Source of the DNA: Zanthoxylum bungeanum
Lineage: Eukaryota > Streptophyta > Magnoliopsida > Sapindales > Rutaceae
Assembly: GCA_019454045.1 (NCBI GenBank)
Contig: SKCR01029077.1
Coordinates: 1 to 64,000 of the forward strand
DNA length: 64,000 bases
Reading direction: 5' to 3'
In this document: positions 45,928 to 57,016 of the stretch, one piece after another
Layout: each line of letters begins with the position of its first letter
Position numbering within the stretch: position 1 is the first letter of the stretch
Notes under the pieces: model-generated
Seen by the model: only the letters and a program-made list of their open reading frames with translations
Databases searched by the model: none
What the model was told of the DNA's origin: nothing
Position numbers and translations under genes: made by a program

Positions 45928-46659
45928 GATACCCTAGAGATCTAACGGTTGTTATGTTTTGAGGAGTTATGAAATGGACGGTTAGATTTGGGCGATATTT
46001 ATGGTATGGTTGACAGGTGGTTCGTCACTTTGCGTGTTGTAATTGATAAGGTATGGACATAATATTTTGACATATTTATATTAAATTTAAAATTAATCAA
46101 TAAAAAATTATGAATTTACAATAATATCCATTGGACATATGCTTTATAAATTTTCCCTCATCATGTGTTCGGTCGGTCAATGAACAACAATCAAGCAAAT
46201 AAAATTTTACGGCCCCCCTGTCCTGACCCAGTAGTGAGACGCCCTGCACAAGGAGTAAAATTCCTCTCATTATTAGGAATATACTTAGAATTTTTCCACA
46301 TATTTAAGTGAAAATAAATATTTTATTTTCAATAAAAGTAGAATTTTAAATGTAATTTTTTTTAATAAATTTCAAATTATATATCTATAAATATATATTG
46401 TAATCAAAAAAATTCTTTGGTTCCCCTGTTTGGCTACTTTATCTTGTATAAATCAAATAATCAATCACAAAATAGGTTTTATATGCACCCATAATATAGG
46501 AGAACCCCTGTTTGGCTACTCTGTCTTGTATAACCCTCCCCTTATCCCCTTACACATTTCCGAATTTATCCCTCTATTTTACAAAAACTCTCTCCCCAAC
46601 AAACTAAATATACCCCAATATATATATAAATTTAAAAATAACATATATACTTATTTTAT

Positions 46660-47465
46660 TTTATTTATTAAATTTTTTATTTTTTTATTTTTTTATTTTT
46701 TTAATTTATATTTTTTTGCTCCTTATATATATTTTTTATTTGTTTAATAAATATTATAAATTTCATAGTTATTGTTATTTATTTTGTGTTTATTTATTTA
46801 TTCATTTAATTTTTGTGATTCTTTTTTTTTTTAATTTATTTAACACTAATTATGTATTATAAAAAAAAAATTATACTTAAAAATATTTTTTAAAAAATAC
46901 CATAATTGCTTACGAATCATATAACGTATGGGTGTTCACGAGTCGGGTTTTTCAATTTTTTCTTATGACCCGAAACACGAAATTTAAGGAGGTGACCTGC
47001 GCGGGTCGGGTCGTAACGGGTCAGGTCAAAAAACAGCGGGTCGGATCGCATAATATGCAGTAAACATAATATATATATATAATATATATATATATATATT
47101 TTATTTTATTTATTAAATTTTTTATTTTTTTAATTTATATTTTTTTGCTCTTTATATATATATTTTTTATTTGTTTAATAAATATTATAAATTTCATAGT
47201 TATTGTTATTTATTTTGTGTTTATTTATTTATTCATTTAATTTTTGTGATTTTTTTTTTAATTTATTTAACACTAATTATGTATTATAAAAAAATTATAC
47301 TTAAAAATATTTTTAAAAAATACCATAATTGCTTACGAATCATATAACGTAGGGGTGTTCACGGGTCGGGTCGGGTCGAGTTTTTCAATTTTTTCTTATG
47401 ACCCGAAACACAAAATTTAAGGAGGTGACCTGCGCGGGTCGGGTCGCATAATATGCAGTAAACAT
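46660..47465. repeat. Tandem duplication of foldback arm plus hAT 5' end
   Basis: Copy 1 (about 46660-47080) and copy 2 (about 47096-47470) share the arm, the ATATAACG target site, the hAT 5' end (GGGTGTTCACG(A/G)GTCGGG) and GCATAATATGCAGTAAACAT. Copy 1 lacks the rest of the hAT element, so duplication followed hAT insertion. Confidence 0.8.
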
Positions 47466-47747
47466 AATATATATATTTTATTGATACAAATTTTACAATA
47501 TATGTGTGTAGTTGAAATGGAAAAAGTCTTTCTTGTCAATATTAAATCATTAAAAATATATATTATAATTATAATATCATATACATCGGGTCGAGTCGGG
47601 TCAGACCCGAGTTTTCTGTCCAAAACCTGTGACCCGACCGGACCCGACATTTCGGGTCGGGTCCAAATTGACCCGAAATTGAAATTTAAAATTTATAAAC
47701 CCGACCGAGTCGGGTCATGTGTCGACCCGACCCTATTAACGCCCCTA
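47350..47747. mobile_element. Non-autonomous hAT-type element of GGGTCG words, 8-bp TSD
   Basis: 398 bp with ends TAGGGGTGTTCACGGGTCGG and, inverted, TAGGGGCGTTAATAGGGTCG. A perfect ATATAACG duplication flanks it (47342-47349, 47748-47755). Both subterminal zones are made of GGGTCGGGTC / GACCCGACCC words. No coding capacity. Confidence 0.85.
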
Positions 47748-48349
47748 ATATAACGAGTGACCTATTCTTTAGCTTTGTACGATAAATGTTCCCACCACCA
47801 TATTATGAATCTTATAAATATATATTTTTCTAATATACATGAGAACATTTTTATAATACATAAGTAGTGTTAATTAAATTAAAAATGAATCAAAAAAATT
47901 AAATGAATAAATACGAAATTTATAATATTTATTAAACAAATAAAAATAATATATATATATAAAGCAAAAATAAAATAAATTTAACAAAAATAAAAAATTA
48001 TAAAATAAAAAAATTAATTAATAAAATGAAAGTATATATGTTATTTTTAAATATATATATATATTGGGTATATTTGATTTATTGGGAAGAGAATTTTTAA
48101 CAAAATGGAGGGTATTTTTGGAAATTCTCAGTGGGACAAGAAGGGGGGTTTGGTCAGAGGGGGTGGGATGAGTAATTTACACCCATTAAATATGGGAATA
48201 GTCCCAACAGTGCGTGATTTCCGTGTTGATTGCGACAGGTGGGAAATTGGGAATATGATGGCGGGTATAAATGAATAAATAAAGAGAAATTGATAAAATT
48301 AGTCAAAAAGATAATTTATCATTTGTCAAAATAAATCATAATGTTTGAT

Positions 48350-48944
48350 TAGGGGTGAACTCTATGGGAATCATATTAGATTCGTTAAGCGTTGAATAAT
48401 TCAATTCAATCGGATTTTGAGTCCTTATCAAATTCGATATGATAATTATCGGATCGAATTGGATTTCATTCGATTCGATATGAAACCTTAACAGATCGAA
48501 TAAATTTAATTTAATAACGGGTCTGAATCTGATAAAGCATCTGATTTGATAATAAATCCGATAGTAGATTTGATTTGATAAACATATCTGATTCTATAAA
48601 ATTGATTTTGGATTTTATGTGTTTGATCTGATTCGATGTTCAGGGCTATCTGGACCGAATTTTAGAATGTTGATTATAAATTCTTAGGTCAATCTTAACG
48701 AATCAGATCCGTTATCAATCTAATACGTTATCAAATTGAATTCACTATCAGATTCAATATCAAATCGGATGCTCTATCGGATTTGGATCCGTTATCAAAT
48801 CAAATTTATTTAATCTGTTAATATTTTAAATCGGATCGAATGAAATCTGATTTGATCTGATAGTTATCAAATTTATCTGATCCTACTCGTTCCGAGATTC
48901 GACAAACCAAACAAATTAACAAACACGATCTTATCTGATTCTCA
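48350..48944. mobile_element. Truncated repeat of GATTTG/CAAATC-type words
   Basis: The left end TTAGGGGTGAACTCTATGGG resembles the hAT-type end at 47350. The body alternates ATCGGATT / AATCCGAT, TTATCAAAT / ATTTGATAA words on both strands. There is no right terminal repeat: it stops where the LTR at 48945 begins. Confidence 0.45.
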
Positions 48945-50671
48945 TGGAAGTGCGTTACGCGGCCGTCGGAAGGGTTAATGCTCCGCAACTCATCCGATTC
49001 ACTGGTTCAACGTTTTCCCTTGTCACCTTACTATTTTGGGCTGCTGTTTTCTACACAGTTTAGGATGATTTTTGCTGTTGTTTCAGGTGGTTGTTTATGG
49101 GCTATTTTGGGTTATTTTGAGACTGTTTTAGGGACTATTTGGGGGCTGTTTTAGGATTATTATGGGTCTATTTGGTGTCGGTCAGATGGCTTATGTTGGT
49201 TGATGTTTTATGTTGGTGTTGGGGCAGTTTGGTTGTTTATTTGTGTCGATTGGAGGGCTGTTTGTTTGAGGCTAATGTGAGGGCTGCGTCTTTATCTTTC
49301 TTAGTAGTTGTGTGGTGTGTGTTTAAGGTGGTTGTGTGGTGCTGAAGGCTTCACGTGGTCGATGTGGGATTGAAAGGTGAAGATGATGAGGATATTGGTG
49401 AAGGGTGTTTGTTACTGAAGGTAGTGTGCTGTCAGTTTGTTCTCTATTTGGTTGATGTAGGATTCTAGGTTTTGTGACTGTTTATGGTTTGCTTTGTGTG
49501 GCCTGTGAGTTGGGTCGGTTAAGGACTGCTGAGGGCTTCACGTGTTCGGCTGCATGGAGAATGGGCGTTCGGTGGATTGAAGGCTGATTGTCTTAAGGGA
49601 TTGCGAGTGGTGTGTGCTTTGTGAGGGACATGTGCGTGAGTGAATCAACAATGTGCTGGTGGCGTGTTTGGGTTTTTTGTAAGGGACGTGAGGTGGGGCT
49701 GCAAATTGTGTTTACGTGAAGGATGATGGAGAGTCAGTGCTGCTATTAGGGTTTATCCTTTTGGTTTCTGTTATGGCCATGAAAGGGATAGATGAGAGGT
49801 CGTGAACTGTTTGGGTTATTTGTAGAGGGGCGTGAGCAGTTTTTGGGATTCTTATCTTTTGGTTGTGGCCGTATATGGAGAGAGGGGGAGTTGAGAGGCT
49901 ATTTAGGGTTTTCCAAGAAGAGAGAGGTGAGAGGGGAATGTTTTGTTTGTTTTTATGTTTGGGCGTGAGTGATCTCTCCCTTAAGGTTTGGTTTGTGTGT
50001 ATTTTTATAGGAGTGGGTTAGGATTGTCCTTGTATGGGTAGGAAATTGAGATTGTGTGATCATGGGGAAAATTTAATTAGTTAGTTATAAGGAATAGATC
50101 TATTTAATTAGGAAGGTAATTCATGGGATTTGATTTGATTTCATTTAGTTTAGGCATGTGATTTAATTTAATTAGGAAGGTGATTTATGGGATTTGATTT
50201 CATTTCATTTAGTTTAGACATGTGATTTAATTTAATTAGGAAGGTGATTTATGGGATTTGATTTCATTTCATTTAGTTCAGGAAAGTGATTTGATTTGAT
50301 TTCTTTAATTCGGGAAGGTGATTTTTTTATATTTTAACATATGTTTAATGTGTTTGAATATTTTTAGATGTGATTTAATGGGCTTGGAGGCTTTATGGGC
50401 GTGTGGTTGGTTCTTTTGGTGGGCTTGGGCGTATGGCTTGGTGGCGTGTGGGCTTGGTGTGGATTACGGGGGTGTTGGGCCAAAGATAAGTTCTAAAATA
50501 GAGGTCCAACGAGCAAACCCGAAGCTAAACAAACGAATTAAATCCCACAAGGTATTGATTTCTGAATTTTCCCTTCTGACGTCCGTTTCCCGCGACTTCC
50601 GCAACTTAAAGGGAAGTGCCTCCATGTGAGACTCATCATCGGGACTTATATGTAAAAATACAGTGCCTGCA
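48945..50671 (-). repeat. 3' LTR (truncated) of the Ogre-like element
   Basis: Matches 55496-57016. It carries about 200 bp extra, a three-fold repeat of AATTAGGAAGGTGATTTATG...TTTCATTTAG units (about 50100-50290) that is reduced in the other LTR. Confidence 0.75.
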
Positions 50672-50685
50672 GTCGCCCCCACTTT
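50672..50685 (-). promoter_or_regulatory. Polypurine tract of the Ogre-like element
   Basis: The minus strand reads AAAGTGGGGGCGAC directly before TGCAGGCACTG. Similar GGGGGCGACC strings occur at 52553-52562 and 52675-52684. Confidence 0.65.
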
Positions 50686-50929
50686 GATGGGACTTGTGCA
50701 GTGTGACAATGACAATCCTATCAAAGTTATGCATGCATTTTTACTTACTTGGCTCGCCAGCTGCTGCCTGACTTGCCTGTTGCTTCGAACTGAGTTGATC
50801 TGGTGGTGAGGTACTGCGACCCCTGAGGTTCATCCCTACAAGATGCTACGATCTCCAGGAATCACAACCGAACTGAACTGATGAGAGTTGGTCCCCTTCC
50901 GAACCTTGCTACATTCCCGGAGCGCCATT

Positions 50930-51540
50930 CCCGGCAAGCTAAACCTTATTCCCGAGGCATCGCGGTTGTGATAGTTGTCCATTTCTGAACCGTGCTCCAT
51001 TTCCGGAGTGCCATTTCCGGCATGCTAAACCTCATTTCTGAGGAGTCACTGATGTGTTAGTGGTCCATTTCCGAATCGTGCACCATTTCCTGAGTGACAT
51101 TTCCGGCATGTTAAACCTCATTTCCGAGGCGTCGCTGATGTGATAGTGGTCCATTTCCGAACCGTACTCCATTTCCGGAGTGCCATTTCCGGCTTGATAA
51201 ACCTCATTTCCGAGGCGTCGCTGATGTGATAGTGGTCCATTTCCGAACAGTGCACCATTTCCGAAGTGCCATTTTCGGCATGCTAAACCTCATTTCCGAG
51301 GCATCGCTGATGTGATAGTGGTCCATTTCCGAACCGTGCTCCATTTCCGGCATGCTAAACCTCATTTCCGAGGCGTCGATGATGTGATAATGGTCCATTT
51401 CCGAACCGTGCTCCATTTCCGGAGTGCTATTTCCAGCATGCTAAACCTCATTTCCGAGGTATCACTGATGTGATAGTGGTCCATTTCCGAACCGTGCTCC
51501 ATTTCCGGCATGTTAAACCTCATTTACGAGGCGTCGTTGA
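50930..51540 (-). repeat. 86-bp tandem repeat, about seven units
   Basis: TGGTCCATTTCCGAACCGTG marks unit starts at 51061, 51147, 51233 and 51319 (86 bp apart, twice 43). Each unit also has CCATTTCCGGAGTGCC and CCTCATTTCCGAGG, the latter a CCTC/GAGG hairpin. Later units are shortened. Confidence 0.85.
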
Positions 51541-51800
51541 TGTGATGGTCCATTTCCAAACCGTTACTGATGAGATGGTCCATTTCCGAACCGTTACTGA
51601 TGAGAGGTGGTTAATTTCTGAACCGTTACTGAATTGAGGTGGTTCATTTCCGAACCGTTACTGAATTGAGGTGGTTCATTTCCGAACCATTACTGAATTG
51701 AGGTGGTTCATTTCCGAACCGTTACTGAATTGAGGTGGTTCATTTCCGAACCGTTACTGAATTGAGGTGGTCCATTTCCGAACCATTACTGATGAGGGTC
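51541..51800 (-). repeat. 32-bp tandem repeat with GGTT/AACC hairpins
   Basis: Units GGTTCATTTCCGAACCGTTA at 51609, 51641, 51673, 51705 and 51737, with exact 32-bp spacing. GGTT pairs with AACC around CATTTCCG. The next unit has GGTCCATTTCCGAACC. Confidence 0.85.
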
Positions 51801-51847
51801 TTGTTCCCGAATTGAGATTGGGGTCTTGTTCCCGAGCTGCTGATAAG

Positions 51848-52410
51848 GTGGGCCTCGGCCCTGGGATTCATTCCCGAAATTGCTGATAAAGTGGGCCTCG
51901 ACCCTGGGATTCATTCCCGAAACTTCTGATAAAGTGGGCCTCGACCTTGGGATTCATTCCGAAACTGCTGATAAAGTGGGCCTCGACCATGTGATTCATT
52001 CCCGATGCTGTTGATAGTGTGGGCCTCGACCCTGTGATTCATTCCCGATGTTGCTGATAATGTGGGCCTCGACCCTGGGATTTATTCCCGAAACCGCTGA
52101 CAATGTGGGCCTCGACCCTGGGATTCATTCCCGAAACTGCTGACAATGTGGGCCTCGACCCTGGGATTCATTCCCGAAACCACTGACAATGTGGGCCTCG
52201 ACCCTGGGATTCATTCCCGAAACTGCTGACAATGTGGGCCTCGACCCTGAGATTCATTCCCGAAACCGCTGACAATGTGGGCCTCGACCCTGAGATTCAT
52301 TCCCGAAACTGCTGACAATGTGGGCCTCGACCCTGGGATTCATTCCCGAAACTGCTGATAATATGGGCCTCGACCCTGGGATTCGTTCCCCAAACTGCTT
52401 ATTTTTGCCA
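51848..52410 (-). repeat. 43-bp tandem repeat, about thirteen units
   Basis: GTGGGCCTCGACCCTGGGAT then TCATTCCCGAAACTGCTGA. Starts at 51848, 51891, 51934, 51976 and 52019, and on at 43 bp. GGG-ATTCATT-CCC forms a small stem. The period and core resemble the 43-bp array of the Tat element at 37201. Confidence 0.9.
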
Positions 52411-53849
52411 CTTTTTCATTTTCTTCAAAACCTGCGAACAAAAACAAAACAAAAAATGCGTGTATGTGACTTTTATGCATGGATGTATTTCCTATACTGA
52501 TGGGTTAGGCCTTCCTTGTGCTCCTTGGCGCCATTCGCCTGCAAATGTCTCTGGTCGCCCCCTGGGTCTGCTTATAATTTCCTTTTGCCAGTTCTTTTCT
52601 GGTAATTGCTCAGTTCTCTTTGATCCCATAGCTCAGGATCTCATTGTGTCCCTTATTCGCGGGGTGGTAGACTGGTCGCCCCCGACTTGGCTTAGCTTTC
52701 CGCTCTCTACTGTATGCACTAGGTCAAGGTGGATTACATGATATGACATTTTATAACATCATTTTATTTCATATGCTACGAAATAGTCCCAATAGTTACA
52801 CATATTATTGCCCTCAAAGAATGCCCAGTATTGAAACAAGAGAACCTTCAAAACTTTCAACGCAGCTCAAATCCAAGTCTTTGAATAAATGATCTAAGCC
52901 AGACTCAAAGTGTGTGTGTGCAAAGGTTCTTTCACAGCTTGATCCTTAAGTAAGCCAACTCAATGATTTCATTCAAAAATCGGGATCGATGGGTCAAACC
53001 AATCTACATGTCTCAGTTATGCTCTGCAATTGCTTTTCTGTGCTCAATATGGTATGATTTTCTTTTTCTTTTGTCTCACTCTTTTTTTCTTTTCATTTTG
53101 AACTTCTTTTTTTTTTTTTTTTCAACGCACCTACCCTTTAAGGTAGCATTTCTCCTCATGGTGGTCCTAATACTCACCCATGGGTAGCTTCACGCTTATT
53201 GGTTATAGGTGGTTCAATTCTTTTCTTTAGAGACTTTTCTTTCATTTTCAACCGTACCACACATCATAACATAAGTAAATTAAGATAGACATCTAAGCAA
53301 ACGGTCATTCACCGACCTACAATTTCTTCAACTAGTCACCTTGCCAACTACTCAGGTTTTCACCGCTAAGAACCTATAGTGAAGTGCTTACGAGTCTAAC
53401 ATAGATCAATCACTCAAAGTATCAGATAAAAGCACATCAATAGTTTATCGTTTCTAAGATTTCACCCTAAAGCAAACGATTTCATTATTGGACTTATGCC
53501 TAACTATTAAGGACTAAAAACAAAAATTTTTTTTTTTTTTTTACTGAAGGCCCCCCAATGGTCTTTCTATCCTTGCCGTAAAGTTTTCTGTTTCTCGGCT
53601 TCCCTTTCCCGATATCCATGTTCACTGAACTCTTTTTGACAAGTCTTATTTTACCCCTAACCCAACGGATATCTATGATGGCTTTTAAGACACATGGTTA
53701 ACATGATACGTGTCTGCATGAGATGCATGCGATGCGTGCGATGTATGAGGTATAATATGCATGTGGTTATCAAAACATATATCAGACTCATGCTTCTGAC
53801 ATATTTGGATCATGTTTGGATCTTCTAAGTACATCAAGGTTTTCATACA
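52411..53849 (-). other. Ogre-like interior, non-coding
   Basis: No protein recognised. Contains two extra polypurine-like strings (52553, 52675, minus strand), poly-T runs near 53108 and 53527, and an ATGCGATGCGTGCGATG stretch near 53727. Confidence 0.45.
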
Positions 53850-54130
53850 AGTTGGCCCATTATCATTTTAAAGCATTCAATCACATTATTGTGAGGTGCA
53901 AACTTGTCCCAGTTGAAAAAAGCCCAACAGGTTTACACTTTTGTGATAATGTGGCTAAACAACTTCAAATGATAGGGGGCCCAAACACAAAGTGGCCCAT
54001 CGACATTTTAGAAACTTTTCTCCCAATCGTCATAAGACATAAACTCGTCCCAGTTTAAATGGCCCAACAAGCTCACATCTCATGACAATAAGTCCAACTG
54101 AATCCAAATGATGATGGTCCCAAACACAAG
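53850..54130 (-). repeat. ~140-bp direct repeat, two diverged units
   Basis: Both units contain GGCCCAT(T/C), CATTTTA, AAACT(T/C)GTCCCAGTT, GGCCCAACA or GCCCAACAGG, then AAATGAT...GGCCCAAACACAA or a close variant. Starts near 53853 and 53993. Confidence 0.6.
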
Positions 54131-54773
54131 CAAAAAGGGTGGCTTCTATAAGTCATACAACTATGGTTCACATGCGAGTTTGTATGAGTATAGACAAAGG
54201 CTCCCACTGGCGAAGGATTGCCCACAACTAGGTGTCCTCACTCAAGGGTTTGAGCGACCTAGTGAGCACACCTTTTTATACGCTAAGGTACGTGCCAACG
54301 AGTGATGATACATGACTGACTGTCAAATGGATTTCTTATTGAAGATTCCCCAGAGGGAGGGTGGAGCGGACTCTCTTAAATACCCAAGCCTCTTAGGCTA
54401 TTATCTCCTTGGTGACATGAATAAGCAATAGGTCCTCCAAATTAGTCCATCACAGTGAGCTTCGAGTAAATGATTATCCAGGTGCCTTCACAGCTTTTCC
54501 TTTCAGCCATAGAAATGTAGTGAATGAAGGAAGACACCAAACCATTACCTAGCTCCAATAATGCCTTTGGTTAAACCCCTTCAACCCACTGTAGACACGG
54601 TTAACTAAAACAAAAATCATAAACATTACAAGGTATTATTTCGGGGCCGATTCTCTATCCCCAGTGGAGTCACCAGACTGTAGGACACAGAAATCGGAGA
54701 CTCTATTCCAGGCTCACGGCCCGGTTGGGAGTACAGAGTAGCCCACGAGGGAACTAAACTGGAGAAATAAAAT
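54131..54773 (-). other. Ogre-like interior next to the PBS
   Basis: The expected 5' leader. No gag start recognised. Confidence 0.45.
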
Positions 54774-54783
54774 GGAGTCGCCA
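54774..54783 (-). promoter_or_regulatory. Primer binding site of the Ogre-like element
   Basis: The minus strand reads TTCACACTGGGTGGCGACTCC, with TGGCGACTCC as the tRNA-complementary part (an Arg-type site in Ogre elements). Confidence 0.65.
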
Positions 54784-54788
54784 CCCAG

Positions 54789-57016
54789 TGTGAACTGGGA
54801 AAATAATTTAAGGCCGCACTCAAACCGTTGGGTTCAGAATGGTCCCTTACTTATGCCACTTGTAATGAACGGATTTATGTAATAATATAACCGAGTCTGC
54901 GCAACATACATATGCAAGAATAACCTACATCTAAGTTAGCATACGACCTATATCTAAGTTTGCATATAACCTATATCTAAGTTTGCATGCATAAAAGTAA
55001 GTCAAAATAACGGCGAGCACACAATCTCATGGACACATTAAATTGATGACTACGGAAACATAAATAAATAATCTATTGTCTAAACATAAACATTGAAGAG
55101 ATATAATTAAGCTCCTAGTGCGAAAGAAACAACTAAATCATATATAAAAAATAACATACTAAACAACTAAATCATGCATAAAAATAACATACTATTTCTA
55201 ATAAATAACGAATAAACACAAGATTAGATGAAACGAAATATGTTCGTTTCTCAAGCGATACGTGGAATTGTATTCCAAGTTCAGACCGCACTACCGTCCA
55301 TTCGGATTCGGCTATGGAATTTACGTCTGGGTTTCCATCTAATATACCACAAGAGATAGCACAAAATCATTCATCACATGGCCACAACATACATAAACCA
55401 ACAATACGCATGCAAAGATATACTAATAAATAATTGAAAGATGAACGAGAATAAATAAAAGGGTCCCATCAGGTCTTACCTTTTAAGTCATCTCTTGGAA
55501 GTGCGTTACGCGGCCGTCAGAAGGGTTAATGTTCCGCAACTCATCCGGTTCACTGGTTCAACGTTTTCCTTTGTCGCCTCGCTATTTTGGCCTGCTGTTT
55601 TCTTCACTGTTTATGATGATTTTTGCTGTTGTTTCAGGTGGTTGTTTAGGGGCTGTTTTGGGTTATTTTGGGACTGTTTTAGGGACTATTTGGGGGCTGT
55701 TTTTGGGTTATTATGGGTCTATTTGGTGTCAGTCATGTGGCTTATGTTGGTTGATGTTTTATGTCGGTGTTGGGGTAGTTTGGTTGTTTATTTGTGTCGG
55801 TTGGAGGGCTGTTTATTTGAGGCTAATATGTGGGCTGCGTCTTTGTCTTTCTTAGTGGCTGCGTGGTGTGTGTTTAAGGTGGTTGTGTGGTGCTGAAGGC
55901 TTCATGTGGTCGATGTGGGATTGAGAGGTGAGGATGATGAGGAGAGTGGTGAAGGGTGTTTGTTACGTGAAGGTAGTGTGCTGTCGGTTTGCTCTATACT
56001 TGGTTGATGTGGGAGTCTAGGTTTTGTGTCTGTTTATGGTTTGCTTTGTGTGACCTGTGAGTTGGGTCGGTTAAGGGCTGTTGAGGGCTTCACGTGCTCG
56101 GCTCAATGGAGAATGGACGTTCGGTGGATTGAAAGCTGATTGTCTTAATGGATTGCGAGTGGTGTGTGCTTTGTGAGGGACATGTGCGTGAGTGAATCAA
56201 CCATGTGCTGATGGCGTGTGTGGGTTTTTTGTAAGGGACGTGAGGTGGGGCTGCGAAGTGTGTTTACGTGAAGGATGATGGAGAGTCAGAGCTGCTATTA
56301 GGGTTTATCCTTTTGGTTTCTGTTATGGCCGTGAAATGGAGAGATGAGAGGCCGTGAACTATTTGGTTGATTTGTAGAGGGGCGTGAGCAGTTTTTGGGT
56401 TTCTTATCTTTTAGTTGTGGCCGTATATGGAGAGAGGGGGGAGCTGAGAGTTGAGAGGCTATTTAGGGTTTTCCGAGATGAGAGAGGTGATAGGCGAAGG
56501 TTTTGTTTTGTTTTTGTGTTTGGGCGTGAGTGATATCTCCCTTAAGGTTTGATTTGATTTCATTTAGTTTAGGCATGTGATTTAATTTAATTAGGAATGT
56601 GATTTATGGGATTGATTTGATTTCATTTAGTTCGGGAAAGTGATTTGATTTGATATCTTTAATTCGGGAAGGTGATTTATTTAGATTTTAACATGTGTTT
56701 GAATATTTTTAGATGTGATTTAATGGGCTTGGAGGCTTTATGGGCGTGTGGTTGGTTCTTTTGGTGGGCTTGGGCGTATGACTTGGTGGCGAGTGGGCTT
56801 GGTGTGGATTGCGGGGGTGTTGGGCCAAGGATAAGTTCTAAAACAGAGGTCCAACGAGCGAACCCGAAGCTAAGGAAATGAATTAAATCCCACAAGGTAT
56901 TGATTTCTGAATTTTCCCTTCCGACATCCGTTTCCCGCGACTTCCGTAACTTAAAGGGTCGTGCCTCCATGTGAGACTCATCATCGGGACTTATATGCAA
57001 AAATGCAGTGCCTACA
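54789..57016 (-). repeat. 5' LTR of the Ogre-like element
   Basis: About 2.2 kb. Starts TGTAGGCACTGCATTTTTGC on the minus strand and ends near TTCACA before the PBS. The boundary at 54789 is inferred from the PBS because the other LTR is truncated. Confidence 0.65.

Larger units (their letters stand above)
46506..48210. mobile_element. Long-arm foldback element
   Basis: The left arm (46506 to about 46927) and right arm (about 47748-48210) are inverted copies over roughly 400 bp. Ends CTGTTTGGCTACTC and, inverted, CTGTTGGGACTATTC; then AAATATACCCCAATATATAT; then TAAAAATAACATATATACTT; then TTGTTTAATAAATATTATAA. A hAT element sits between the arms and part of the left half is duplicated. I found no clear target duplication. 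The same A/T family occurs at 4340-6190. Confidence 0.65.
48945..57016 (-). mobile_element. Non-coding Tat/Ogre-like LTR element, 3' LTR truncated
   Basis: Minus orientation. The 5' LTR (54789-57016) is followed by PBS TGGCGACTCC (54774-54783). PPT AAAGTGGGGGCGAC (50672-50685) precedes the second LTR, which starts TGCAGGCACTG at 50671 and is cut at 48945, losing about 700 bp relative to the other copy. Known: a TGGCGACTCC primer site is typical of Ogre/Tat elements. No gag or pol is left; the interior is mostly minisatellites (50930-52410) and unique sequence. It interrupts the gypsy element at 57017, whose other half is missing. Confidence 0.75.

Noticed and set aside
49139..49345. W/V/L-rich ORFs in the Ogre-like LTRs (also 55495-55896)
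   Set aside because: They arise from TG-rich LTR sequence; the two LTR copies do not keep the same frame.
51848..52410. 43-bp regular repeat as CRISPR-like
   Set aside because: No spacers; whole unit repeats; eukaryotic context.
52963..53187. ORF with poly-F stretch
   Set aside because: Created by T-runs; no family features.
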